From assembly GCF_004217335.1 (NCBI RefSeq), contig NZ_SHMP01000004.1, positions 558,001 through 622,000 of the forward strand: 64,000 nt of DNA, given 5' to 3'. Below, one piece after another: positions 19,461 through 27,648 of the stretch. The notes under the pieces are model-generated. The model saw nothing but the letters and a program-made list of their open reading frames with translations. It searched no databases and was not told where the DNA came from. Position 1 is the stretch's first letter; each line of letters opens with the position of its first letter. A program made the position numbers and the translations under genes. Source of the stretch: Natrinema hispanicum (lineage in GTDB: Archaea; Halobacteriota; Halobacteria; Halobacteriales; Natrialbaceae).

Positions 19461-20738
19461 TCAGTCGTCTATCGGTACGCCATCGACTCCGTCAGCCGGT
19501 TCGCCTTCGGCCTCGGCTTCATCGACCTCGTCGTCCGGTTCGTCTTCGGCAGCCTCATCATCCGGTTCGTCTTCGCTTTCGGCTTCGGCAGCTACATCGT
19601 CGCCAAATATGCCGTCGAATGGATCGCCGGTCCCGTCATCCGTGTCACTGACTTCGGTCTCATTGCCTGTGGAACCAGTTTCGTCCTCACTGCTACCGCT
19701 TTCGGGCACAGTACTGTCTGTCTCGGTCACAGTCGTCCAGAAGTACGCGTTCCGATAGGCGTTCTCGAATGTCGGTGTCGTCGGTACATCGTCGGTATAC
19801 AGCAGGACAGCAATTCGAACGGTTCCCTCCTCGGTCGTTGTCGTGACGGTTTGATCGACGTAGTCGGTCGTCCCCTGGTCGACCTGCATATCAGACCGTT
19901 GCAACTCCGTGCGCTCGACCAGTTCACCATCGACGAACCGTTGTTCCTGCACGACGACAGTGTAGGTCATTCCTCGTTGCTCCTGGTTCTCGACACCGAC
20001 GATGAACGGAACTGGCTCATCCGGTTCGATTTCCGGCGGGTACCCCAACGCGACGAGTTCTCCCGACTCGTTTTCGGTGAGCAGTCGGAGGCTCGTATAT
20101 TGCTCGCCCTCCTGTGGAGAGACGAGTGCATAGCCGACTGTCGTCACCGCAAGCACCATGCTGAGGACGAGTGCGACGTTGACGGCGATATGCAGCGCTG
20201 ATTTCGCGCCGAAGATAGCTGTGTGAGCTGCCTCGAGCCGCCGACCGAGTCCGACCCGGTAACGATCGGCTGCGGGAACGGAGAGCCGTCGAACGGCCGC
20301 GAGGCTCGTGCCGACAATCGAAAAACAGGCCACTGCACTACCGACAACCGGGCCAGTGAACCCCCACGGCGTTGCCGCAACGACCAGCCCGAGAAGCGGT
20401 AAGATCGCGAAACTCAGTCCGAACGAAAGCGCCCCGCGCTCGACGTCGGTCAACGCCTGCGTTTGCTGAATGAACCGGTGACGACCGGCTTGGGGCTCCT
20501 GAACGGGGGTCGCTCGCGGGAAGAGCGTTGCAACGGTCACGTAGCCCGGCACGAGAAACAAGAACGGAAATCCGACTGCTGCCCGCATCACCGGTGATGA
20601 GACGTTCGCAACGACCAAGACCACAGTCGCGACGACAGTGAAGCCAGCGACACCGATCAGATCAGTCGGGAGTGCCGTAGCGAGGCGCTTGCTTCGCCGG
20701 CGCAGGGTCGAGACGGACTGAAACGGGAGGCCTTTCAT
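19461..20738 (-). CDS. DUF1616 membrane protein
   Basis: The 425-residue product has two hydrophobic hairpins near residues 25-70 (FPFLFLVPGYVTVATLFP) and 95-150, another span near 185-210, then an exported beta-rich domain. That domain contains SLRLLTENESGELVALGYPP and EPVPFIVGVENQEQRGMTY. The tail is strongly acidic (repeats of DEPDDE). This layout is the DUF1616 family, common next to archaeal glycosylation and exopolysaccharide genes, with no established reaction. It runs in the same direction as the two surface proteins that follow, 280 bases apart, which suggests a common surface assembly role. Confidence 0.8.
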   Translation of the reverse strand: MKGLPFQSVSTLRRRSKRLATALPTDLIGVAGFTVVATVVLVVANVSSPVMRAAVGFPFLFLVPGYVTVATLFPRATPVQEPQAGRHRFIQQTQALTDVERGALSFGLSFAILPLLGLVVAATPWGFTGPVVGSAVACFSIVGTSLAAVRRLSVPAADRYRVGLGRRLEAAHTAIFGAKSALHIAVNVALVLSMVLAVTTVGYALVSPQEGEQYTSLRLLTENESGELVALGYPPEIEPDEPVPFIVGVENQEQRGMTYTVVVQEQRFVDGELVERTELQRSDMQVDQGTTDYVDQTVTTTTEEGTVRIAVLLYTDDVPTTPTFENAYRNAYFWTTVTETDSTVPESGSSEDETGSTGNETEVSDTDDGTGDPFDGIFGDDVAAEAESEDEPDDEAAEDEPDDEVDEAEAEGEPADGVDGVPIDD

Positions 20739-20776
20739 TGTACTTGGTAGTTATCACCCCCCTCGCATCCCCTAGC

Positions 20777-20786
20777 CATTGTTACT
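20777..20786 (-). promoter_or_regulatory. Weak ATAACAA-like element before the DUF1616 gene
   Basis: The reverse strand reads AAGTAACAATGG, two mismatches in the eight-base core CATAACAA, about 45 bases before the ATG at 20,738. Listed as a weak member of the set. Confidence 0.25.
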
Positions 20787-20984
20787 TGTAAGATAACGAT
20801 CCTGCGCGATCGCGTATTAGCGCCATTATACGCTGAACAGGCGCAATACCATGTTCTTGAGGGCGTGGATACGCGCCGTCACTTGATGCAACAATCCATC
20901 GCCTATTGCATGGCCGGATATTCTCTACTGGATCGGTACGATCATCTTCTCGGGGACTATAACTGGTTATGAAGCCAGAAATAG

Positions 20985-22246
20985 ATGCGTACCATCCGAA
21001 CCTTCGAGGCGTCAATTGCCAACCCACAGCAGGTTAGTGATGACCTCGATCAACTCGGATGGGCCGCATCGAAACTCTGGAACGTCAGTCGCTACTACGC
21101 ACAAGAACAGTGGGACGACACGGGCGAGATCCCCGATGACGGGGAACTCAAAGCCGAACTCAAAGGCCACGAACGCTATACGGACTTGCATTCTCAATCC
21201 AGTCAGCGCGTTCTCGAAGAACTCGCTGAAGCGTTCACTGGTTGATTCGCAAAGCGTCGGGACGGCGATAGCCGTGCCCGACCGCCCGGCTACCGCAAAC
21301 GCGGCGATTCCCACCCACGTTCTACTGTGTCGTTCAAGGCGGCTGGCTTCAAGCATGATGCACAGTTCACCCGCGTTCGCCTCTCGAAAGGCCGTAACCT
21401 CAAAGAACACCGTTCGGACTTCGTGCTGTGCGAGTACGAGCTCCGTCCCGACGTAGACCTCTCCGAGTGGGACATCCAGCAGGTCCGGGCCGTCTACACG
21501 TACGAAGAGTGGCGGCTTACAGTTCGTCTGCCGAAAGTCAATCGACCCCGACCCACCGGGCGACGGTGTTGCGGGGGTCGATCTCGGTATCTCAAACATC
21601 GCCGCGCTTTCGTTCGGGAGCGAGTCGATCCTCTTCCCCGGTAACGCACTGAAAGAGGACGAATACTACTTCGGGAAGCAGAAAGCGAAGTGTGACGATA
21701 GCCGATCGAACGAGCGCCTTCGGTTAGACCGGAAACGTACCGAACGCCGAACCCACTTCCTCCATACCCTCTCGAAACATATTGTTTCGGAGTGTAGTCA
21801 AGAGAAGCATCGGGACGATTGTCATCGGCGACCTCGGTGGTATCCGCAACGACGAGAACGGAGAGTCCCGCAACTGGGGCAAGCACGGCAACTTCGATCT
21901 TCATGGATGGGCGTTTGACCGCTTCACATCGATACTCGACTACAAGGCGGAAACTGCGGGGATCGACGTCACGGTAGAATCTGAACGCGACACTTCAAAG
22001 ACGTGTTCTGCCTGTGGGACGAAAGACGGCAATCAGCGCGTCGAACGTGGGTTGTACGTCTGCGAGGAGTGCGATACCGTCGCGAATGCGGACGTAAACG
22101 GTGCAGAGAACATCCGACAAAAAGTAACTCCAAGTCCGTCTCAGGATAGGAGTAACGGCTGGTTGGCACAGCCTTCAGTCCATCTGTTCGATCGTAGCGA
22201 GGGCCGTTTCGTCCCGCGAGAACAGGTCATGGACTGCAAACCCTAA
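20985..22246 (+). pseudogene. tnpB: TnpB-family RNA-guided nuclease (OrfB), frameshifted
   Basis: Pieces in three frames read FEASIANPQQVSDDLDQLG, MSFKAAGFKHDAQFTRVRLS, GVDLGISNIAALSFGSESI (first RuvC Asp) and IVIGDLGGIRNDENGES (RuvC II region). They continue with TSKTCSACGTKDGNQRVERG, YVCEECDTVANADVNGAENI (zinc ribbon and last Asp) and QPSVHLFDRSEGRF. The order matches the intact TnpB at 58,402, about 410 residues. Breaks near 21,243, 21,560 and 21,790 stop translation. Active TnpB proteins are RNA-guided DNA endonucleases that help IS elements persist; this copy is presumably dead. Confidence 0.85.
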
Positions 22247-22268
22247 TATCCCAACGGCGGTCGGGATT

Positions 22269-22288
22269 CCACGTCGTTCACGGCGTGG
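22269..22288 (+). ncRNA. Right-end hairpin / probable omega-RNA end of the dead TnpB element
   Basis: An eight-base-pair stem (CCACGTCG / CGGCGTGG, one G-T pair) with a TTCA loop, then AGGATGTCA. In IS200/IS605 elements this right-end region is transcribed as the guide RNA of TnpB, and haloarchaeal IS1341-type genes are known to give sense-overlapping 3' RNAs. The RNA itself is inferred. Confidence 0.4.
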
Positions 22289-22326
22289 AGGATGTCAACA
22301 ATATCGACAGCGGCGTCCAACCAGCT

Positions 22327-22911
22327 ATGTGGCCGTGGGAACACGCACTCTTCGGGTATGTCGTCTACTCGGTGGTCTGTCACGCGCACTACCGGGACGC
22401 GCCCGGCAAGTACGAAACAGCAGTCGTCCTAATCGCGTCCGTTCTGCCGGACGTGGTCGACAAAACGCTGGCCTGGCAGTTCGACGTGTTTCACTCCGGC
22501 TACGCGCTCGCCCATTCGATATTCATCGCCGCCCCGCTCGCGATCGTCGTGGGATTGAGCGCTCGAGAATACGGTCGACCCGCGCTCGGACTCGCGTTCG
22601 CCATTGGGTATCCGCTTCACCTCGTGGGTGACGTGATCCCCAGCTACATCTCGAGCGGCGAGTGGACGATCTCCCACCTCCTCTGGCCAGTCGTCGTCAT
22701 CGAGGGTCGCGATCACGGCGGCCTGCTCGAAGGATTCCGTCACAACTTCGGCCCATATCTCGCAGAGGTGCTTGCGCTCGAGCCGACACCGTATCTACTC
22801 GTCCAAGTCGGTATTGCCCTCACAGCGGTTGGGCTCTGGATCGTCGACGGCTGGCCGGGCTGTCGGCTCGTTGTTCGCTGGAACCGGCTGCTCTACGAGC
22901 GGCTGAGTTGA
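22327..22911 (+). CDS. DUF457/YdjM-like membrane-bound metal-dependent hydrolase
   Basis: Starting from ATG 22,327 the product has 194 residues. It opens MWPWEHALFGYVVYSV, then VLIASVLPDVVDKTLAWQ, ALAHSIFIAAPLAIVV and YPLHLVGDVIPSY. Conserved His and Asp residues in these membrane segments (EH, PD-D, AHS, HL-GD) are the pattern of the DUF457/YdjM family, called putative membrane-bound metal hydrolases. A frame continues upstream to 22,285, but those codons belong to the end of the TnpB element, so the shorter start is chosen. The insertion just upstream may have replaced its native promoter. Confidence 0.8.
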   Translation: MWPWEHALFGYVVYSVVCHAHYRDAPGKYETAVVLIASVLPDVVDKTLAWQFDVFHSGYALAHSIFIAAPLAIVVGLSAREYGRPALGLAFAIGYPLHLVGDVIPSYISSGEWTISHLLWPVVVIEGRDHGGLLEGFRHNFGPYLAEVLALEPTPYLLVQVGIALTAVGLWIVDGWPGCRLVVRWNRLLYERLS

Positions 22912-23010
22912 GGGGATGGTGGCAACAACGCGGAATGGGCAGAAGGCAATCGCCGCAGGTAGGACCACCGTAACGCGTGCTGCCGACACCGACCGGTCTC
23001 CCGAATACTG

Positions 23011-23092
23011 ATACGGTCTGCTGTAAGTCATTTCTGGTGCAACCGCGACCCGTCCTGCGGTTGCACCGGTAAATCGGTACAGCAGACCGTAT
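23011..23092. repeat. Structured hairpin repeat, copy B (best preserved)
   Basis: Outer arms ATACGGTCTGCTGT and ACAGCAGACCGTAT are perfect 14-base complements. An inner 11-base-pair stem GGTGCAACCGC / GCGGTTGCACC holds the loop GACCCGTCCT. Copies A (5,188) and C (43,966) share the loop core and have compensating stem changes. It lies between the genes ending at 22,911 and starting at 23,228. Confidence 0.8.
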
Positions 23093-23227
23093 GAGACGAT
23101 CACACCTGTCTCGTGGTGAGTCAGGAAACAGGCTGCTTACAAAGTAGCTCTGACGCGAGGCGATCCCTATGGACTGGACCGTGACGAGCGAATCGAGACG
23201 GCCGACCGACAGCGGGGGACCGCAGCC

Positions 23228-24238
23228 ATGAGCATCGATGTCCGCGTCGCGACCGACGACGACCTCGAGAAGTGGAACGGATACGTCGAGCGATCGCCAC
23301 AGGGGACGCTCTGTCACGAACTCGAGGCGCTACGGGTCCAGGCCGACCACGCCGGTGCGACGTTGCATCCGCTGATCGGGTTCAAGGGACAGGAGCCGGT
23401 CGGGATCTTTCCCGTCTTCGAGATCAAAAAGCAGTTCGTGACGACGGTGTTTTCGCCGCCGCCGCATCTTCGCGTGCCGTATCTTGGGCCGGCGTTTCTG
23501 AACATGGGGAAGCTGAAGCAGCGAAAGCGCGAGAGCCGGCGACAGCGGTTCATGGACGGCTGCTTCGAGTGGATCGAGACCGAACTGAATCCGAAGTACA
23601 GCCACGTTCGTACCGCGACGGCCTTTGCAGACGCGCGCCCGTTCAAGTGGCAGGCGTACGATGTGAGCCCGGAGTATACCTACGTGGTCGACCTCACGAG
23701 AGAGGAAGACGACCTGCTGATGAGCTTTAGCAGCGACGCACGGAGTAACATCCGCAACACCGACGACGATGCCTACGAGATTACAGTCGGCGGCCCCGAG
23801 GAACGCCGCCTGATCCACGAACAGGTCAAAAATCGGTATGAATCTCAAGGGATCAGTTTCGATGTGCCGGTCGGGTTCGTCCTCGAACTCGCCGAGCAGA
23901 CAGCGAACGGGCACGTCCGGCCATACACCCTCCACGTCGACGGCGAGTTCGTCGGTGGCATCTTGGCCCTCGAGTACGGCGACACCACGGGCCGGTGGAT
24001 GGGTGGCGTCCGGACCGACGCCGATGTCGACCTCCCGACGAACGACCTCCTCGACTGGGCGGTCATGCAAGACGGACGCGCGCGTGGCCTCGAGACGTAC
24101 GATCTCATCGGTGCGGATACGCGCCGGATCAACCGGTACAAAGCGAAGTTCAACCCCGAACTGCGGACGTACTACAGCCTCGAACACGGTACGTGGGGAA
24201 TGCAAACGATCGCATCGCTGTACGATAGTGTCAAGTGA
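23228..24238 (+). CDS. FemAB/GNAT-like acyltransferase (PF13480 type)
   Basis: The 336-residue product has IGFKGQEPVGIFPVFEI near residue 55, PYLGPAFLNMGKLKQRKRE near 87 and YTYVVDLTREEDDLL near 150. It also has SSDARSNIRNTDDDAYE near 167, RWMGGVRTDADVDLPTN near 258 and YDLIGADTRRINRYKAKF near 290. These blocks match the double-GNAT group around PF13480, related to FemABX enzymes that attach amino acids or acyl groups to envelope polymers. There is no signal peptide. It is followed after about 170 bases by an AlkP gene, and the homologue at 42,909 overlaps an AlkP gene, so the two activities appear linked. Upstream is only a poor match (CTTACAAAG) to the decamer. Confidence 0.8.
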   Translation: MSIDVRVATDDDLEKWNGYVERSPQGTLCHELEALRVQADHAGATLHPLIGFKGQEPVGIFPVFEIKKQFVTTVFSPPPHLRVPYLGPAFLNMGKLKQRKRESRRQRFMDGCFEWIETELNPKYSHVRTATAFADARPFKWQAYDVSPEYTYVVDLTREEDDLLMSFSSDARSNIRNTDDDAYEITVGGPEERRLIHEQVKNRYESQGISFDVPVGFVLELAEQTANGHVRPYTLHVDGEFVGGILALEYGDTTGRWMGGVRTDADVDLPTNDLLDWAVMQDGRARGLETYDLIGADTRRINRYKAKFNPELRTYYSLEHGTWGMQTIASLYDSVK

Positions 24239-24390
24239 ACTGTAGGTAGAACCGGAGACGGACGAGCGCAAGCCAGTCGGGACAGGTACACGGTCGTTAC
24301 TTCAGCTGGCGAACGCATGGTGGCGATCGACTCGTGACTGCCGACCAAGGATGGATTCGAACACAGTCTTTTCTTGTTGGTAATCTAAGG

Positions 24391-24400
24391 CATAACAAAG
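24391..24400 (+). promoter_or_regulatory. CATAACAAAG element (exact) before the AlkP gene at 24,411
   Basis: An exact copy only 20 bases before ATG 24,411 and 35 before ATG 24,426. If this element were TATA-like, the transcript would begin near 24,420 and favour the later ATG. Confidence 0.6.
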
Positions 24401-24410
24401 ACCTCCCGAG

Positions 24411-26036
24411 ATGGACGAATCGACGATGGACGACGGATCTTCGCTTCAGACGCTCCTCGTCGGCATCGATGCTGCCTGCGATCGGGTACTGGCACCGCTG
24501 TTCGAAGACAACGAGGTTCCTACCCTCGAGTCGATCTATCGGAACGGAACCAGCGGGGCCCTCGAGTCACAGATTCCACCGTGGACGGCCTCGGCGTGGC
24601 CATCGCTGTACACGGGCAAGAATCCCGGCAAGCACGGCGTCTATGGCTTTCTTTCGTTCGATGGCTACGACTGGGACGTCGTCAACGCGACCGACGTCCG
24701 CGAACGGACGTTGTGGGAGTTACTCGATCGACACGGGGTGACGAGCGTCGTCGTCAACGTCCCGGTCACGTATCCGCCGCGGGCGTTCGATGGGGCCTTG
24801 ATTCCAGGATACACTGCACCGGAGGACCCGGACTGCCACCCCGACGGCGTACTCGAGGACGTCCGTGAGGCAATCGGTGAGTATCGCGTCTATCCCGACG
24901 ACACTGCCGATCTCAGCACTAAATATAGTGATTGCGTGCGCATGCGAGGGGAGGCGTTTCGGTATCTCGCCGATCGATACGATCCCGAGTTCGGCTTTCT
25001 CGAGTTCCAGGCGACTGATTCGGTCTTTCACAAGCGGCCCGACGATACGGCAGCGATCAGCGCCATCTACCGCGAGGTCGATCGGCAACTCAACAAGATT
25101 CTCGAGACCCACGAACCAACGAACGTGATCGTTGCCAGTGACCACGGGATGGGGCCGTACGACGGCCACGAGTTCCGGATCAACGAGTACCTCCGCGAAG
25201 CGGGGTTCGTCGAAACCGAACGCGGCGGGACGGGAATGCCGACATGGGCGACCGTTCGCGACGGTAATCTCAAGGAAGGGAAGGACGCGACGGAGTACGA
25301 GCCCGGGGCCGCCGAACGGGCGATGGCAGCCGCCGCGAGGGTCGGTCTGACGAGCCAGCGGCTCGGGGCCGTCTTCGAGCGACTCGGCATCGAGGATCTC
25401 GTCGCGGCGTACACTCCAGCCGGGGTCGCCAGCGCAGGGGCAACGCAGGTCGATTTCCGTGCGTCGAGCGCCTACGTTCGCTCGCGGATCGAACTCGGCG
25501 TCCGAATCAATCTCGAGGGGCGCGAACCTGACGGCGTCGTCCCACCCGAAGACTACGAGGACGTTCGAGACCGGATCATCGACGCGTTGCGGGCGGTCAC
25601 AACGCCCGACGGCGAGCCCGTCTTTGAGACGGTTGGGCGCAGGGAAGAGTACTTCCACGGCCCCGAAAGCGACCACGCCGTCGACGTCGTGACCGTCCCG
25701 GCGGACTTCCAGCACTTCATCTCGGCGACGCTGCGAGACGAGCAGTTCGGCCCGCCGAGCGAGCCTTGGAACCACAAGCTCGAGGGAACGGTCGCGGCGT
25801 ACGGCGACGATATCGGTCACGCCGCCGGCGTCGGGGATGCCCATCTCTTCGATATCGCGCCGACCGTTCTCGCGACGCTCGGAGTGCCGGTCGACGAACG
25901 GATGGACGGCGAGGCCCTGCCGTGTGTCGAATCGGCCGGCACGCGCCAGTATTCACGGCTCGAGGAGGATCGATCGGTCGAGACGGCAGACGAGGGCGTC
26001 GAAAAACGACTCGCTGATCTCGGGTATCTCGAGTGA
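24411..26036 (+). CDS. Alkaline-phosphatase-superfamily (phosphodiesterase-like) protein
   Basis: The intact 541-residue product opens with LLVGIDAACDRVLAPLF (metal Asp). It has IPPWTASAWPSLYTGKNPGK (nucleophile Thr), KHGVYGFLSFDGYDWDVVN, GFLEFQATDSVFHKRPDD, VIVASDHGMGPYDGHEF (metal Asp-His) and late FQHFISATLRDEQFGPPSE. It ends VEKRLADLGYLE. With the gene at 41,284 it forms a second AlkP subtype, distinct from those at 648 and 11,930. No signal peptide or membrane span is seen, so it likely acts in the cytoplasm on a phosphate-linked glycan, nucleotide or lipid precursor; the substrate is unknown. An in-frame ATG at 24,426 matches the sister start better. Confidence 0.85.
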   Translation: MDESTMDDGSSLQTLLVGIDAACDRVLAPLFEDNEVPTLESIYRNGTSGALESQIPPWTASAWPSLYTGKNPGKHGVYGFLSFDGYDWDVVNATDVRERTLWELLDRHGVTSVVVNVPVTYPPRAFDGALIPGYTAPEDPDCHPDGVLEDVREAIGEYRVYPDDTADLSTKYSDCVRMRGEAFRYLADRYDPEFGFLEFQATDSVFHKRPDDTAAISAIYREVDRQLNKILETHEPTNVIVASDHGMGPYDGHEFRINEYLREAGFVETERGGTGMPTWATVRDGNLKEGKDATEYEPGAAERAMAAAARVGLTSQRLGAVFERLGIEDLVAAYTPAGVASAGATQVDFRASSAYVRSRIELGVRINLEGREPDGVVPPEDYEDVRDRIIDALRAVTTPDGEPVFETVGRREEYFHGPESDHAVDVVTVPADFQHFISATLRDEQFGPPSEPWNHKLEGTVAAYGDDIGHAAGVGDAHLFDIAPTVLATLGVPVDERMDGEALPCVESAGTRQYSRLEEDRSVETADEGVEKRLADLGYLE

Positions 26037-26053
26037 CAGTCAAAACAAGGGGA

Positions 26054-27362
26054 CTATCGGTCGGACCGAACGAACTGCAGGCCGGCTTTTGCCGTCCGCC
26101 AGGCTGGATACACCGTACTGTAGACGCTGTTCGGTGTGTTTCTCGCACCGATCCAGAAGAGCCGGTGTGTCAGCGGCGGCTCGGACGACGAGACCAGCTC
26201 GTCTAAATCGACGGTCTCGAGCCACTCGAAGAAGGTTCGCTCGGCCGACGACGCAGGTTCTGTCTCGCGTGCGCGCTTGCGAATGTCGGCCCACATGTGG
26301 CGCTCGTCCTGCCCGAGCACCCAGTCGCCGCGCTCGAGTGAGCGCCGGAGGTCGTGGTAGTCCGCGTCCGAGAAGGGATAGCCGTGGGCAGACGGCTCGA
26401 GCCTCGAGAGCCGGAGGCCGACGGCTGTGCGATAACACTTCTCGCACTCGCCACAGTTGCCGTCCATGCGGTTGTTACAGGTCTGGAGCTGGAGGTCAGG
26501 ATCCTCGCTGCGGACGTAGTCGGCGATGACGTCGAGGCGTTCCTGTCGGGTGAGTTCGTAGGCGTCGTGGTGACACTGCGTGCCGGTCCAGCGGACGTGC
26601 TCGTCGATGTCGGGCCGTGAGCCCCACTCGAGATCGATGCCGTCCCAGTGGGTCGCAGCGACGTAGAGGTCGGTCATCCCGCGTGCGTAGGCCATCGGCG
26701 CACAGAGGCCCAAGAGTCCCAGCCCGTGCCCGACAGAGCTGTACCAGCCACCGTCGACGTAGCGCTTGTAGTGGGCCAACAGCATGGGATGGTCGAGAAA
26801 TGAGAGCATGTTCGACTCGACGAAGGCGGTCTCGCAGTCGTGATCAGCAGCGAATCGCGAGACGCGCTCGCAGGAGGGCAGCCCACTTCTCGTCGTCGGC
26901 CGCATCCGGTGTAATCGTCCACCCCCGGATACTGATCAGCGTCGGCGACTCCTCGCGGTGGCGGACGTACGAACACGTCGAGTCGACACCGCCGGTAAAC
27001 AACAGCCCGCTCTCGTCGCCCGGCTCGGGCTCAGGCTCGATCGTGCTGCGGGCATAGAGCGTCCCGCCCTCGAGGAAGTCGTACATCTCACACAGCGACG
27101 CCTGGACGTCCTCGAGCGCCCGGGCGAACGTCGCATCGACCTCGTCGACGTAGACGTCGGCTCCGTTGGCCCATGCGACCGGACAGACCTGTGCGAGGAC
27201 CGGAATCGCGAGGACGCCCGCTGGGACGTCCTCGATCGGCACGTCGTAGCTGGTGCGAAACGGTTCGTCGGTGAAAAACCGCTCGAGGTCGGTCGAACTG
27301 CGGACCGAACACTCGAGGCGGTCGTCGTTGGCTGAAATCTCGTCGATGATGATCGAGGACAT
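26054..27362 (-). pseudogene. PP-loop ATP-pyrophosphatase-fold protein, one frameshift
   Basis: From ATG 27,362 the product reads MSSIIIDEISANDDR and then GLLFTGGVDSTCSYV, the PP-loop that binds ATP for adenylation. After a break it continues THWDGIDLEWGSRPDIDEH, TQCHHDAYELT and QTCNNRMDGNCGECEKCYRT, with cysteines spaced like a zinc or substrate site. An extra C near 26,882 causes the break; without it the protein is about 435 residues. The fold occurs in asparagine synthetases, QueC and sugar amidotransferases of O-antigen loci. In this neighbourhood a glycan-modifying amidation or thiolation is reasonable, but the reaction is not identified. Confidence 0.7.
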
Positions 27363-27568
27363 AGGACGTAATCGGATCGTCCAGACTGGATCACGACCGG
27401 CTACAAAAACCATCAGAACCGTTGAACGGCCGCGCGCTGAGACGGCGCGCTGTAGGCAGTCGTCCCCTATCGACAGGGACAGCATATCTCGACGCGTGCG
27501 CGTGCTGTGACAGCCAGTCACATCGTTGTGCGAGCGACGACAACGGCCGTGTTCGCAGGTATGATCCC

Positions 27569-27578
27569 TATAACAATC
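27569..27578 (+). promoter_or_regulatory. TATAACAATC element (variant) before the membrane protein at 27,649
   Basis: It keeps the core ATAACAA and lies 80 bases before the ATG at 27,649, the farthest of the set. Confidence 0.4.
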
Positions 27579-27648
27579 CACGGCAGCGGCGACGACTGGG
27601 CCAATACATGCGTCTCGAGAGTGGTTCGGCCGCGCCGGGTGAGTGCCC

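Larger units (their letters stand above)
20950..22297 (+). mobile_element. Degenerate IS1341-type (IS200/IS605 family) TnpB element
   Basis: A palindrome ATAACTGGTTAT at 20,959-20,970 precedes the tnpB remnant. After it a hairpin CCACGTCGTTCACGGCGTGG (22,269-22,288) is followed by AGGATGTCA, the right-end pattern also seen at the second TnpB element (58,341). No tnpA is present. It sits 29 bases before the hydrolase ATG at 22,327. The exact ends are approximate. Confidence 0.65.

Noticed and set aside
23134..23145. GCTTACAAAG before the FemAB-like gene at 23,228 as a further decamer site
   Set aside because: It lacks one base of the core and lies about 90 bases from the start; too weak to add to the set.
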